Source: Amaranthus tricolor (lineage: Eukaryota; Streptophyta; Magnoliopsida; Caryophyllales; Amaranthaceae). From it: 64,000 nucleotides of DNA. Shown piece by piece: positions 40,601 to 52,800 of this stretch. Below the pieces are notes generated by a model. The model was not told the DNA's origin, did no database searches, and was given only the letters and a program-made list of their open reading frames with translations. Each line of letters opens with the position of its first letter. Positions within the stretch are counted from its first letter, which is position 1. Position numbers and translations under genes: made by a program. Location of the stretch: the NCBI RefSeq assembly GCF_026212465.1, contig NC_080049.1:17694306-17758305 (forward strand), read 5' to 3'.

Positions 40601-40934
40601 TGATTCCCTCCAGCACAGGGTCTCCTGTACTGTTCCTAGAAATTATGCATTTTTCAGAAGTAAACTTAACAGAGTTACCTTTGTCGCAAAATTGAGAAAT
40701 ACTTAACAAATTGTGTCTTAAATTCTCGACTAAAAATACATTATCAATGGCATGGGAACTAGACCTTCCAACCTTTCCTTTGGCGATTATCTCACCCTTC
40801 ATGTTGTCACCGAAGGTTACTGTTCCCCCATCATAGGCTTCAAGTGAGAGAAATTTAGATTTATCACCCGTCATGTGCTTGGAACACCCACTGTCGAGAT
40901 ACCATGAGTTGTTCCCCCTCACTTGAACCTGCAA
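37688..40934 (-). pseudogene. Sirevirus D pol: protease, integrase, reverse transcriptase, RNase H, with two frameshifts
   Basis: From 40934: protease start [11 protein letters not shown] (DSG active site), WHKRLGH zinc region, integrase catalytic residues in [15 protein letters not shown] and [11 protein letters not shown], a Q/E-rich linker (about 39620-39370), RT with [11 protein letters not shown] and IYVDDIIFG, and RNase H with ALSTAEAEYVAA and HCDNTSA-type motifs, ending at 37688. The frame breaks at 38640-38675, where a 17-bp tandem duplication lies just before the YVDD box. It breaks again at about 38030, where one base is missing compared with Sirevirus E. These are the enzymes needed for reverse transcription and integration; they cannot be made as one polyprotein here. 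Confidence 0.92.
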
Positions 40935-41660
40935 AGCAAATTAGTGGTTAGGTGCAGGAACCCATTCATCCTTGGGTTCCTTGTCGACAATACTTGAATC
41001 ACATTTCTTAATCCATATTCGTTCGACATAATTTTTATTTGCTTTGGTATGCTATTCCTTCTTTATACATTGATGTTTCAGGTGTCCAATTTTACCACAG
41101 AAGGAACATATTTTGCTACTAGGGAGATCTACATAGAACTTTTTCTTTTTATCATTCCTCATATAACCTAGACCTTCTTTACTTTTGGTTTTAGCATTTA
41201 GAATCCATTTGGGAATTTCATTGATTTTCCCTTTTCCTCTTAAGTTTATTTTATTTTTCAAATTTTCATTTTCAATTTCGTAGGATTCTAATTTTGATTT
41301 CAACCTTTGAAATTCAGTGCTAACCATGTGAGTAGATATATTGTTTGCATCTTTACTTAATCCTATCAATCTGTTATGATTCATTTCAATATTAAGAAAA
41401 ATAAATTCCTGTTTCAATTTCTCAATTGTCTCTTTCAAAACAACATTCTGATCTAGCAAATTAAAAAATCTGTTTTGTACATCTACTCTAAATGAATTTA
41501 GATAGGATATATGATCCTTGTTTGAGTTGAGGTCTTTCTCGATTTGGAGACACTTGGTATTCTGTTTTTCTAGGTTTTCATGTGTCTCCAAGAGCAACTT
41601 AATCAATTCATTCTTACTGAGTTTAGACAATTGTTTAGGGAGTGAGATAGAAGACATTAC
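40929..41660 (-). other. Candidate intron-like segment between gag and pol of Sirevirus D
   Basis: The 732-bp segment starts GTAATG after GAG (41661) and ends TTTGCTTTGCAG before GTTCAA (40928): canonical GT..AG with a T-rich acceptor, phase 0 on both sides. It covers the coiled-coil and second CCHC knuckle (CSFCGKIGHLKHQC) and the gag stop at 41052. Sirevirus E lacks the corresponding segment and reads from gag into protease without a break. The splice is an inference from sequence only. Confidence 0.45.
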
Positions 41661-42754
41661 CTCTTTCTCTTTGGATTCTTCATGAGATGCCATGAGGCAT
41701 AGGTTTGCTGTTTCCTCTTCCACTGGAGCTTCTGTCTCAGCCTCGCTCTCCGTATCTCCCCAAGCTGCTATCATTGCTTTTCTAAAATCAGTTTTGAAGT
41801 TTTCCTTCTTATATTGTCTTCCAACTTCTCTTGCTTTTCCCTTGCCCTTCTCATTTTTCCATTGAGGGAAATCCTTGATGAAGTGTTCAGTGCTCCCACA
41901 CTTGTGGCATTCAAAGTTTGTCTTCAAGTTCGTTGTTCCCTTTTCTTTGTTATTCCTTTGATTACCATACCTTCTGTTCCTGAAAAATTTTTGAATTTTC
42001 GAGCCAACAAAGCTGCTTCCTCTTCACCAGTTTCTGATTCATCGCTATTTTCTGCTGCCAGAGCCAGTCCTTTGTTTCGGGAACTGTCAGATGTTCCCAA
42101 ATGCAATTCATGGGTCATTAGAGAACCAGCCAGCTCTTCCAAATTGAACTTGGTGAAATCTTTGGACTCCTGGATGGCTGTAACCTTTGCTCTCCAGCGT
42201 TCGTCTTGAGGAAGACTCCTAAGTACTTTTCTAACTTGTTCATCAACGGGAATGATTCTACCAAGAGAGACTAACTCATTCGTAATGTTTGTGAACCTAG
42301 TGAACATTTCTTGAATGTTTTCCCTCGGTTCCATGACGAATCTTTCATATTTGGACATTAGCAAGTCAATCTTGGATCTCTTTACTTCACTAGTACCTTC
42401 ATGGGTAACTTCTAGCAGGTCCCAAATCTGCTTAGCGGTTTTGCAACCAATAATACGATTGTACTCATTTGGACCAAGCCCACAGTGAAGTAACTTGATA
42501 GCAAGAGCGTTCATTTCCATCTTTTGAAAATCTTCTTTTTCATATTCAGTGATTGGTTTTGGAACAGCTTCATTGTTGGAGTTGATGGTCGTCACCTCAA
42601 AGTCTCCAATTTCAATGACTCTCCAAACTTGATAGTTTTCGGCCTTTATGAAGATTTCCATTCTATTTTTCCAGTAAGTATAGAATTTCCCATCGAACAT
42701 GGGTGGCCTTTGTGTGGAGTACCCCTCTTCCATGCGCTCGTTCATTTTCAACAT
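41052..42754 (-). pseudogene. Sirevirus D gag with long coiled coil and two CCHC knuckles, one frameshift
   Basis: The first frame (42754-41924) starts MLKMNERMEEG. It has the copia gag core ([46 protein letters not shown]). A frame change near 41990 moves into 41927-41052, with the first zinc knuckle [14 protein letters not shown] (final Cys replaced by Phe). A ~200-residue heptad-rich coiled coil follows (about 41600-41220), then a second knuckle CSFCGKIGHLKHQC, then a TAA stop. Gag packages the element RNA into cytoplasmic particles. A coiled-coil Gag is typical of Sireviruses. Confidence 0.85.
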
Positions 42755-42809
42755 CTTGACAGGGAACAGGATACTGCTCTCAGGGTTTCCTGATCAAATG
42801 AGGAACAGG

Positions 42810-42821
42810 GCTCTGATACCA
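42810..42821 (-). promoter_or_regulatory. Primer-binding site of Sirevirus D
   Basis: The minus strand reads TGGTATCAGAGC directly after the 5' LTR, complementary to the 3' end of plant initiator methionine tRNA, the usual primer for copia elements. It is identical to the site at 49813-49824 in Sirevirus E. Confidence 0.9.
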
Positions 42822-42823
42822 AT

Positions 42824-44143
42824 AGTAGGAATGCTAATGAATGATCGAAAGCAACAAGAGGGGGGGTGAATTGTTGTGTAGTAGATTTAAGATTTTTGCC
42901 TCTAATTTTTGCGGAATTATATTAAGTAAAGAACAAAAACTTAAACTTAAAAACGAAAAGAATAATAAAAGGAGACAAGGATTTTTACGTGGAAACCTTC
43001 TTGGCCTAATAAGAAGGAAAAACCACGACCCCCCGGGATTTCAAAATTCTCACTATGTTAAGGCAATTAGTTACAATTACACAAAACAATGTTTGCTTCA
43101 CTTGAAGCTTCTCAATTCTCTAAATGCTTTACTCAAAGCTTCTCTACTTAGGCCCACTTCTCTTCTCTTCTCTTCTCTCCTTCTCTTTCTCTTATCACGT
43201 TTCTATTCTCTATTCCCTTAGACTTCCCACAAGTCTAATTACAACAAAACACTCATTAACCCTTACAAGGCCATTTCTCTTCTCTATTCCCTTAGACTTC
43301 CCACAAGTCTAATTACAACAAATCACACATCAACCCTTACAAGGCCAATTATCATGAAGATCAAAATTAAATAGTTGCTCAAGAAAAATATAAAGAATTA
43401 ATTGGCATTAAAAACTTAGAATATTTTTCTCAATTAAATCTCCCTTTGATGGACACACTTAATGCATACATAGCTGAACCGTAGTTTCCCTCTTTTATAA
43501 AGGGAACAGCCATCAGTGCACTCAGCCCACGTTCTCCATGAGATGCACATATCCCACGACTTCCATAACTTACTTGCTCCCAAAGAAAGTGGGAAGTTAG
43601 TTGAAAGTAGAAGTGGAACATAACTGCTGTACGGTTGATATTACATGGGTTAAAGGAAGATCCTAAATTGTAGGAGACCAATTCAAAGAAGAGAACAAGT
43701 CTCTTGGATGTCCGAGTTTATAGGAGATAAACAAGGAATTGGTCTTCTCCAAGTTTTTAGGCGGATTAAAATAATTTTGCCAATTAATAAATAAATTTAA
43801 GTAAGCAACTAATTAAATTTTAACCTTTTACATTAACTAAAAACAGAAAACATAATTTTCGTAACTTCCAGTCAATGTCTTCTTCAGACCTGTATCGTGG
43901 GGAACAGCACACTGTCTCCATCTACAACTTTCGTCAGAACTTCAACTCTAGGAACAGTAAACTGTCTTCCAAAGCAATTGCCCAACTTCTTGGATATTTG
44001 AGACATGTACAGCTTCCACGAATCAAGTCATAGGCTTCATCAACGATTCACATTAAATCGGATATATACCTACAAAACAATCTCTAAAAATATGTTTGTT
44101 TATTTAAAGGTGAAGTCATCATCAAAACCTTAAGAGGCCAACA
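42824..44143 (-). repeat. Sirevirus D 5' LTR
   Basis: About 1,320 bp. On the minus strand it starts TGTTGGCCTCTTAAGG at 44143 and ends at the primer-binding site near 42824, where the final dinucleotide is not a clean CA. It contains the 'ttcaccccccctcttgttg' phrase also found near the end of the Sirevirus E LTR. It carries the ~200-bp block (43626-43826) missing from the 3' LTR. Confidence 0.87.
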
Positions 44144-45117
44144 TCTAGCTTCACTCGAAGCTTCTCTAATTCTCTAGCTTCATTCAAAGATTTTCTAATT
44201 CCCTCTAGACTTACCCAAGTTTAGTAGCAACAATTCTCTCAAAGACCCTTTATAAGGATAAATTTCTAAAGATAAAATTAAAGAGTTGCACAAGAATTAT
44301 TATAAATTAATTGGCAATTTTTGGAACAAAAATATTTCTTGTTAATTTTAATTTCTCATGTATGGATTCTCCAAGTTCTACTTTTTGGTTAAAACCATGT
44401 TCCCTTTATATAGGATTTTAAATAGCTAGTAAAAATGAACAACTTGCCTTACATCCTTATTCCTAAGATTAAGGACAATACGTGGATCTTGAATCTCAAG
44501 AGGAAAACCCCACAATAATTTACCTTATTCTTATGACAAAGGAGAAATAAGTAGAAGCTTGATTTTGAAGTAAAAAAGCCACAGTTTATTTTTTTCTAAG
44601 AATAGGCAAAGTAGTTTTTCACTTAATTAGACCCAAAACACAAGCCTATTTATGTGGAGAAAAATAAGGAGAGATTTTTCTCCACTCTTAGAAAGTGTAC
44701 GATTATTTTTAAGGTGGTTATAAAATATTTTGCCAATTAACTTATCAAATAAATAATGCAACAAATTAATTTTAACCAATACATCAACTAAAAAATCAAA
44801 AAATATATTTAACAGAATTTTCCAGCTGACGTAAATTCTCCAGATTCTAGTCTTGGGAAGATTGTACTGTCTCCATCTACAGGTAACGCCAGATCATCAA
44901 ACTTGGGAAGAGTAGACCTCCTGTCTACATTTGACATCCTAAGTAATCTTCCTTATCTAACTTCCTTGGATACATTCGACATGTACACCGTTCATAGAAT
45001 AAGTCATAGGCACTATCAACGATCTCTATCAAGACCGGATAACAACCTGCACACAATCTCTAAAATATATTTGTTTATATTAAGTGTAGTCATCATCAAA
45101 ACCTAAGAGAGCCAACA
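44144..45117 (-). repeat. LTR relic of a related Sirevirus
   Basis: It begins directly beside the D 5' LTR with 'cttcactcgaagcttctctaatt' (split), echoing the 'cttcacttgaagcttctcaatt' region of D. It ends 'catcatcaaaacctaagag' followed by 'agccaaca' at 45117, matching the D LTR terminus. The middle (44800-45050) parallels the D LTR phrases 'tgtctccatctaca' and 'aagtcataggc'. It lacks one end and has no polypurine tract or gene attached, so Sirevirus D probably inserted into or recombined with an older LTR. Confidence 0.65.
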
Positions 45118-45421
45118 ATTTCTATCATGCTCTTTAAAGTTTCCACCAAATTTCCCTTTTCTTGATTACTAATTGGGATTTTTCATTTTGTGTGATGATT
45201 ACTCTTTGCTAATCTCAGATTCCTCTATCACTATTGAAGACTACGCAAGGCCACCCTATGGTTAGGTCAACTCATAATTAATTTACCCATAATTTTCTAT
45301 TTTTTTGTTAATATTATGTATTGTAGAGTTTACAGCGTGAATTTTGTTGTTTGATTGTTTGATGATAAATAGGCTTTGATTTATGCTCTTGATTAGGGGT
45401 TCATTCATTCTGAATTACGAT

Positions 45422-45565
45422 GCTGGTCTCCAGTTCCCGTCGAACGAATCGCCTGATTTTTAAAATCTGGCAAGTATGCTGAAAGTGTTGGTTCTGGTGC
45501 CCCCGTTTACCTCGCCGTTGTTCTCAAATATCTTGTCACTTAGGTATTGGAAAGCTAGTGCCCCC
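45422..45565 (+). pseudogene. Histone H2A fragment (decayed)
   Basis: With one frame change at about 45436, the plus strand encodes the H2A histone-fold start: AGLQFP, then an R-I-A-stop-F-L segment (the family has R), then SGKYAESVGSGAPVYLAVVL and K-Y-L, followed by a degenerate VLE. This matches the conserved plant H2A run around 'GLQFPVGRIARFLK' and 'GAPVYLAAVLEYL'. There are at least two stops (45450 region and 45542 region). After 45545 a second short copy of 'gtgcccccgttta' appears. No N-terminal tail or C-terminal half is visible. It is a captured or retroposed fragment rather than a working gene. Confidence 0.75.
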
Positions 45566-46395
45566 GTTTATGTTATATGTTTTATATGAATAAAATTTGA
45601 AGAGATTACATGCACCACTTTAAGATTACAAGTCTTTGCAACCTAATACAAATTTCTAAGAATTGAAATTACAACGAATTTGATTAACTTAAAATAAATA
45701 ATAACCTTAAACCCGAAGATACTTTAAGACAATACTGTCTACGAAAACTTGATACCAAAACGAGGTAGTATCTAGTTTTCCTAAAAGCGTTATTCCGCCT
45801 GCTTGGTGCTTAGGCTTAAAACCTGGAATACAGTTTTGAGATACAACGGTTTGCAATTAATTATAAGCACTATATAATTAATCTTTGAGAAGTATTAGAG
45901 ATTATATTGAGCAATCTTAGAAATAGAATGAAAAGAAGTGATCAAATTCCTTCATACTTAAAAACTTGTAGGGAATTTAACTTAGGGAGGTTGAGATGAA
46001 TAATATTGCAATCACTTAAAATAATTAAGAAATTGCACTTATTAATTAATGGCGTATCTCACGTAAGAGATATTGATTCCATATATATAATGGTAGAAAT
46101 AACTACCCATGATTCCATGATTTTGTCACGTTCCTATTTTTTAGGAAATAAAATAGGAAGTTAATTTTAGATTTAAAATTAATAACCTACTCGTAGCTTT
46201 TCATGATTAAAAGCCCCAAGAAATTAGCAAGTAGGAATTAGTCTAGCTAAAAATTAGCTTCAACCCAATAAATGTGCTTTATTTAAAATTAGATTGGATT
46301 TACAGTTGATTTTGATTTTTCAATTCGTTTTTACTTGGTCAAACTCATACGTTTTATTAAAACAATTGTTACTATGAATTAAAGGCTTTGGATTA
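45566..46395. other. Unassigned AT-rich repeat-like DNA
   Basis: No coding region. The phrase 'cgttattccgcctgcttgg' with 'gtgcttaggc' near 45790 looks like part of an LTR of another family, and there is a palindromic 'cctattttttaggaaataaaatagg' area near 46130, but no ends could be defined. Confidence 0.35.
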
Positions 46396-46629
46396 TGATG
46401 AAAAATAGAACTCAAGAGAGATTTCTAATTTCTCAATTAAATTCACATTGTAAAAAGAAAATAATACAAGCTCTATTTATATAAAAACTAACAAAAGAAA
46501 AAACTAACACTTCTCTAAAAATAACCTAACAACCTTCTTTAATAATAGGAAGCTAAAAATTAGTAAAAACCTAAAAATAACTATTAGTAGAAATTAGTAA
46601 AAAACTACAAATAACTATTATTTTCTATA
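46396..46629 (-). repeat. Probable short 3' LTR of copia element F
   Basis: On the minus strand a purine tract, TTGAGGGGGAG (46630-46640), is followed by TATAGAAAATAATAG. That is the place and style of a 3' LTR start, with TG apparently changed to TA. The other end is probably near 46396 ('ctatttttcatca'), giving about 234 bp. It cannot be checked against a 5' LTR because that part of F is lost. Confidence 0.5.
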
Positions 46630-48366
46630 CTCCCCCTCAAGTTGAGTGGTCAGATCTTGAACACCCAACTTACGAAGTGTCTCTTCAAAGACTTCTGTTT
46701 TAATTGCCTTCGTAAGAATATCTGCGATCTGGTCCTTGGATGTGATGGATGGAAGCTAACGACTTTATTTTCAAGTTTCTCTTTTATGAAGTTACGATCT
46801 ACTTCTACATGCTTTGTACGATCATGTTGAACCGGGTTCTCGGAAATACTAATTGCAGCTTCATTATCACAATAAAGCTTACATGGTTTAGTTTGATGAA
46901 AACCAAGTTCTTCTAACAACTTTTGGAGCCATAAAATTTCAGTTAACCCTTTAGCAATACCCCTGAATTCTACTTCAGCACTACATAAAGCTATAACCTT
47001 TTGCTCCTTAGTTCTCAAGGTCACCAAATTACCTCCAACAAAAGTAAAATATCCATAAGTTGACTTTCTTCCATCTCTATCTTCCCCCTAATCGGCATCA
47101 ATATAGGCTAATAAATCAAGCTTACCATTCTTTTTAAACAAAATACCTCGGCCGCACGTTCCTTTGAGATATCTAATTATCCTCATAACAGCTTTAAGAT
47201 GATTAGTTTGAGCAAGATGCATAAATCTACTAATAATTCCTACCGCATAAGTTATGTCTGGTCTAGTATGAGAGATATATAAGTTTACCAACTAGTCTCG
47301 GGTGTTGCTCTTTATTAGTCAACTTAGCTCCCTCAAAAATTTGTAAACCACGATTAGCCATTATTAGAGTTTCCGCTAGCTTGCAATCAATCATCCCAGT
47401 ACCAGCAAGTAGATCAAGAATATTTTTCTTTTGATTGATGAAAATTTCGAGCTTTGATCTGAGAACATCAATTCCAAGGAAATATTTAAGACTTCCAAGA
47501 TCTTTCATTTCAAACTCTTTAAATTGTTTTCCCTTCAACTTTTCTATCTCTTCTAAAACATCTCCTGTTATTATCATATCATCAACATATATTATTCGAC
47601 ATGTAATTTTCTTTTCACGTGTCTTCAAGAATAAAGTGTGGTCTGCATTACTTTGTCTATATCCAAATTTCTTCATAGCAAGAGTAAATCTCCCAAACCA
47701 TGCTTTTGGAGATTGTTTTAAACCATATAAGGCCTTCTTAAGTTTGCATCCTTCTCTCTTCTTAAATTTGTGAGTGAAGCCGGGAGGAGCTTCCATATAG
47801 ATTTTTTCCTCAATTTCTCCATGAAGGAAAGCATTTTTAACATCAAACTGATGGAGAGGCCAATTTAAATTAGCAACAACTGAAAATAAAACTCGAATTG
47901 TATCGATTTTAGCAACAGGAGAAAAAGTTTCAGAGTAATCAATCCCATAAGTTTATGTGTACTCCTTTGCTACAAGCCGGGCCTTATATCTTTCAATGGT
48001 ACCATCAACATGAAGTTTAATAGTAAAGACCCATTTGCATCCAACTGCTTTTTTACCACTTGGAATCATGCACTTTTCTCACATATTGTTCTTCCGTAAG
48101 GCATTCATCTCCTCCTCCATTGCTACCTTCCATTCTTTACTCTTTAAAGCTTCGTCTACATTGCGAGGAATATTGTTAGAACATACTACAGTATGACACG
48201 AAATTGCCTTTTTTGATAATTTACTCTCTACAATATTATTAATAGGATACGTGGACCTTTGAGATTCAAATTCTAGATTATATCTCCTTGGCGGAATTCC
48301 TCTTGTACTCTTAGGAGGTAATACATACCTATTAGTTGGAATTTTACTAGAGGTTTGATTAATACT
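46630..48366 (-). pseudogene. Copia element F: reverse transcriptase and RNase H, decayed
   Basis: Read right to left: a linker (about 48366-48170), the RT start (KAVGCKWVF; a stop where the family reads on, near 47955), FDVKNAFLHGEI with the catalytic Asp, LYGLKQSPKAWF, YVDDMIITG with the catalytic Asp pair, KDLGSLKYFLGI, then RNase H (LYCDNEAAISISENP; ALCSAEVEF where Glu replaces the usual Tyr context), ending near 46650. Several frameshifts and stops. The sequence differs clearly from Sireviruses C-E and resembles TNT1/Tork-type copia proteins. Its upstream half is at 58530-60480, beyond the inserted Sirevirus E. Confidence 0.85.
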
Positions 48367-49810
48367 TGTTGGACCTCTAGAGTTTTGATGATGACTACAC
48401 TTTATTTAAACAAATATGTTTTTAAGAGATTGTGTGCAGGTCGATATCCGATTGTAATTATGATCGTTGATAGTACCTATGGCTTAGTTCATGGAAAAGT
48501 ACGTGTCAAAAGGATTCAAGAGGTGTTAGAAGAGTATATCACTTGGGATGTAAAATGGAGACAAGAAGTCTACTGTTCCCAGGTTGGATGTTCTAGCAAA
48601 ACTGGATTTTGGAGACAGCGCACTGTTCCCAAACTAAAGTCAGCCAACGTTAACTAAAAAATACTGATTTTTATTATTTTCAGTTAATGTATTGAAATTA
48701 ATTTGTTGCATTTATTTATTATAGTTAATTGGCAAAAAGTTTTCTAAAAGTTACTTTACGTATGAGTTTCTAAATAAAGATCCTTTATTTTAGGATCTAT
48801 ATTTAGTGAATATTGGTTTTGCTAAATATAGGAATAGCTGTTGTTGAAAAAGTCTTTGCTATTATCACTGTTTTTTAACCGGCCTTAATATTAGAAAATA
48901 GGTCATCATTCCTATAAATTAATTTGCATGTAACCATTCCTATTTTTAGTAAGACTAACTGTTTCTATAAATAGCATAAACGTTCCAGCAATTATTACTG
49001 TAACAGGAACTGCTGTTGAAGAAACTGCTGCTTAGAGGGAACAGAACCTATTTTTAGTAAATGGGAACAACGATTATTGTTGTTTTAACCGTATGCTTGA
49101 TTTAATCAAGTCTTGTGGAAATAACCGTCTGTGTGATTAATCCACATTACTCCCATGATCTTTTTGATAAAGGAATAATAGATTGGATTATTCCATTTTC
49201 TTAGAGATTTTATTTTTTTTTAAATAGCTAGTTAATTCGGCTATTCGTATGTATCTAACGCATGAACTTTGTTATTTTCATGTGATTATTTTTGGAAATC
49301 CACAAGAAATATTTTGTTTGAAAATTGCCAATTAACTCATAATATTTTCTTGAGCAACTCATTGATTTTATTTTTAAGAGTTTATTCTTTTTGTAAGGGT
49401 TTTTGAGAGAACTTGTAATTAGACTCGGGTGAGTCTAAGGGGGAATTTGATAGCTTTGAGTGAAGCTAGTGTGGAGTTCAGCTTTTAGTGAAGCTAAGTT
49501 TGTTGCTTTGAGTAAAGCAATTTGAGAGAGAAGAGTTGGCCTAGTTGATTCACTTCGAGTGAAGTAAGGTGTTTATTGTAATTGTAACTAATTGCCTTAA
49601 ACATAGTGGAGGGGTCGTGGTTTTTCCTTCTGTTTAGGCCTAGAAGGTTTCCACGTAAAAATCGTTTGTCTCCTTTATTATTTTGCTCTAAGTTCAAGCT
49701 TTATTTATCTTAATTCAATTCCGCAAAAACAGGGCAAGAACGCTTGAATTAGTAACAACAACAATTCACCCCCCCTCTTGTTGTTGTTCCCGTTCCTAAT
49801 TGAGTCTACA
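48367..49810 (+). repeat. Sirevirus E 5' LTR
   Basis: 1,444 bp, starting TGTTGGACCTC and ending GAGTCTACA before the primer-binding site. A TATA-like 'ctataaatagc' at 48964-48974 is a plausible core promoter. A short frame at 48355-48657 across the LTR start is repeated in the 3' LTR and has no recognisable domain. Confidence 0.93.
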
Positions 49811-49812
49811 AT

Positions 49813-49824
49813 TGGTATCAGAGC
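49813..49824 (+). promoter_or_regulatory. Primer-binding site of Sirevirus E
   Basis: TGGTATCAGAGC, two bases after the 5' LTR, complementary to the 3' end of initiator methionine tRNA. Confidence 0.92.
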
Positions 49825-49866
49825 CCTGTTCCCAGTAGATCAGGAATCCCTGAGGGCAGAATCCTG

Positions 49867-52800
49867 GTGTTCCCAAAAATGTCAATTATGAACGAGCGAA
49901 TGGAAGAAGGGTATTCTACTCAAAGACCGCCAATGTTTGATGGAAAATTCTATACATACTGGAAAAATAGGATGGAGATCTTAATTAAGGCAGAAAATTA
50001 TCAAGTTTGGAGAGTCATCGAAATTGGAGATTTTGAGGTAACCATTACTAACTCCAACAATGAAGTAGTTCCCAAACCAATAACCGAATATGAAAAAGAA
50101 GATTTTCAAAAAATGTAATCAAACGCTCTTGCAATAAAATTGTTTCACTGTGGTCTTGGACCAAATGAACACAATCGTATAATTGGGTGCGAATCTGCCA
50201 AGCAGATTTGGGACCTGCTAGCTGTTACCCATGAGGGAACAAGTGAAGTCAAACGTTCTAAAATTGATTTGTTAATGTCTAAATATGAAAGATTTGTTAT
50301 GGAACCAAGGGAAAGCATCCAAGAGATGTTCACAAGGTTCACCAACATAACAAACGAACTTGTCTCTCTTGGAAGAATAATTCCCACCGATGAACAAGTA
50401 AGGAAGATCCTTAGGAGCCTTCCTCAAGATGAGCGCTGGAGGGCCAAGGTTACTGCTATACAAGAGTCCAAAGATTTTACAAAGTTTAATCTAGAGGAGC
50501 TGGCTGGTTCTCTGATGACGCATGAATTACATTTGGGAACAGCCGACAGTTCCAAGAACAAGGGACTGGCCCTGGCAGTTGGGGAACAGGACGAGTCAGA
50601 ATGCGATGAGGAAGAAGTTACCTTACTGGTACGAAAATTCAAGAAGTTCTTCAGGAGCAGCAGGTATACAAATCAAAGAAACAACAAAGAAAGAAGAACA
50701 AAAACCAATCTTGAATGCCACAAATGTGGAAGTACCGAACACTTCATCAAGGATTGCCCAATGTGGAAGAATGAAAAGGGCAAGGGAAAGACAAGGGATT
50801 CAAGAAGACCGTTGAACAAGGAAAACTTTAACAAGAGTGACTTTCACAAGGTCATGATCGCTGCATGGGGAGAGGCTGAAAGTGATGATGAAATTATTGT
50901 TCCCGAAGAAGAAGAGACAGCAAACCTATGTCTCATGGCTACGCATGAAAGCAAGGAGAAGGAACCTATAAGGAAGCAGGTCCAAGTGAGGGGGAACAGC
51001 TCATGGTATCTCGATAGTGGCTGTTCCAAGCACATGACGGGTGACAAATCTAAATTTCTCTCACTTGAAGCCTATGATGGGGGAACAGTAACCTTCGGTG
51101 ACAATATGAAGGGTGAGATAATCGCCAAAGGAAAAGTTGGAAGGTCATGTTCCCATGCTATCGATAATGTGTTTTTAGTCGAGAATTTGAAACATAACTT
51201 ACTTAGCATTTCTCAATTTTGCGATAAAGGTAACTCTGTGAACTTTACTTCTGAAAAGTGCATTATTTCTAGGAATGACACAGGAGACATCGTTCTTGAG
51301 GGAATCAGAAAAGAGAACACTTATGTAGTGGACCTAGACACTGTTCCCAAAACCAGTCTAATGTGTCTAAGCGTTATAAAAGACGGCCCACTTCTTTGGC
51401 ATAGGCGTCTAGGTCATGCTAGTTATACATTGATTAATACATTAAGATCAAAAGACCTAGTTAGAGGACTACCAGCTATAAAATTCCTTAAGGATGAAAT
51501 TTGTGATCCTTGTGCCAAAGGAAAACAAGTGAGATCATCTTTTAAATCAAAGAATATTGTGACCACCACTAAACCACTTGAATTATTACATATGGATCTA
51601 TGTGGATCTATGAGAACACAAAGCCGTAGTGGCAAAAGATATGTGTTTGTTATTGTTGATGATTACAGTAGATTTACTTGGATTTTATTTTTAATTAGTA
51701 AAGATGAAGCTTTTAATGAGTTTGTTTCTTTCGCTAACAAAATACAAAAATCTACCAATAATCAAATTATTCACATAAGGTCAGATCATGGAAGAGAATT
51801 CGAAAATTCAAGTTTCATGAATTATTGCAATGAACATGGATTAAGTCATAATTTTTCGGCACCACGAACACCACAACAAAATGGTGTAGTAGAAAGGAAA
51901 AATAGGACTTTAGAGGAAATGGCTAGAACCATGTTAATTGCTAGTGGTCTACCTAGAAATTTGTGGGCCGAAGCTATTAATACTGCATGTTATATTTTGA
52001 ATTGTGTATTAATAAGACCAATCACTTCGAAGACACCCTATGAATTGCTTAAAGGTGTTAAACCAAATATATCCTATTTTCGTGTGTTTGGATGCAAATG
52101 TTTTGTTCATGTGAATGGAAAACGAAATATAGGGAAGTTTGATGAAAGAAGTGATGAAGCAGTATTTCTTGGCTACTCATCACATAGTAAAGCTTACAGA
52201 GTTTATAACAAAAGAACAATGAGCGTGGAAGAATCCGTTCACATAATTTTCGATGAAACTAACTTTTTGTCTAGTGAACAGGATACAAATAATTTTAAGA
52301 TAGGTCTTGCAAATCTAGAGAATGATGAAGAAGAAATGAAAATGCAAGATCAAGGAACAACAGGTGAACAGCTGATCGCAGAAGAGGCAGAAAGGAACGA
52401 TCTTGATCAGGAACAGCCGGTACTTCAGAACCAACAGACTGTTCTCAATACAGTTGTTCCCACAGACGAGCAAGTTGATCCAGTAGCTGAACAGAATGTC
52501 AATCAAGCTGATGAACCAGAACATACTACTATTCCCACAAGAGAATTTGTGCCCAAACCTTGGAAATATCAAAGTTATCATCCTCTTGATTTGATTATAA
52601 GTGATTTGAATAAAGGAACACAATCTAGATCTCAAATGAGAAACTTTTGGGCACACTTTGCGTTCCTATCATCACTCGAGCCCAAGAATCATGAAGAAGC
52701 TCTAAAGGATTCCGAATGGATCGTGGCCATGCAAGACGAATTAAATGAATTTGAAAGAAATAAAGTATGGCACTTGGAACCCAAATCAAAACACAAAAAG

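Larger units (their letters stand above)
33771..44143 (-). mobile_element. Sirevirus D (Ty1/copia), minus strand, 3' LTR truncated
   Basis: The order on the minus strand is 5' LTR (44143-42824), primer-binding site, gag, pol, ORF3, polypurine tracts, then 3' LTR (34722-33771, end missing). The pol order is protease, integrase, reverse transcriptase, RNase H, which is the copia order. An extra ORF after pol, multiple purine tracts and the LTR style place it with Sireviruses. No target duplication can be shown because the left LTR is cut off at the junction with Sirevirus C. Confidence 0.92.

Noticed and set aside
42841..43221. A 126-codon plus-strand frame across the D 5' LTR
   Set aside because: It runs antisense through LTR and has no recognisable domain.
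48355..48657. A 100-codon frame repeated in both Sirevirus E LTRs
   Set aside because: Same reason: LTR copies are identical by replication. The first codons lie outside the LTR, so the frame is not element-specific.
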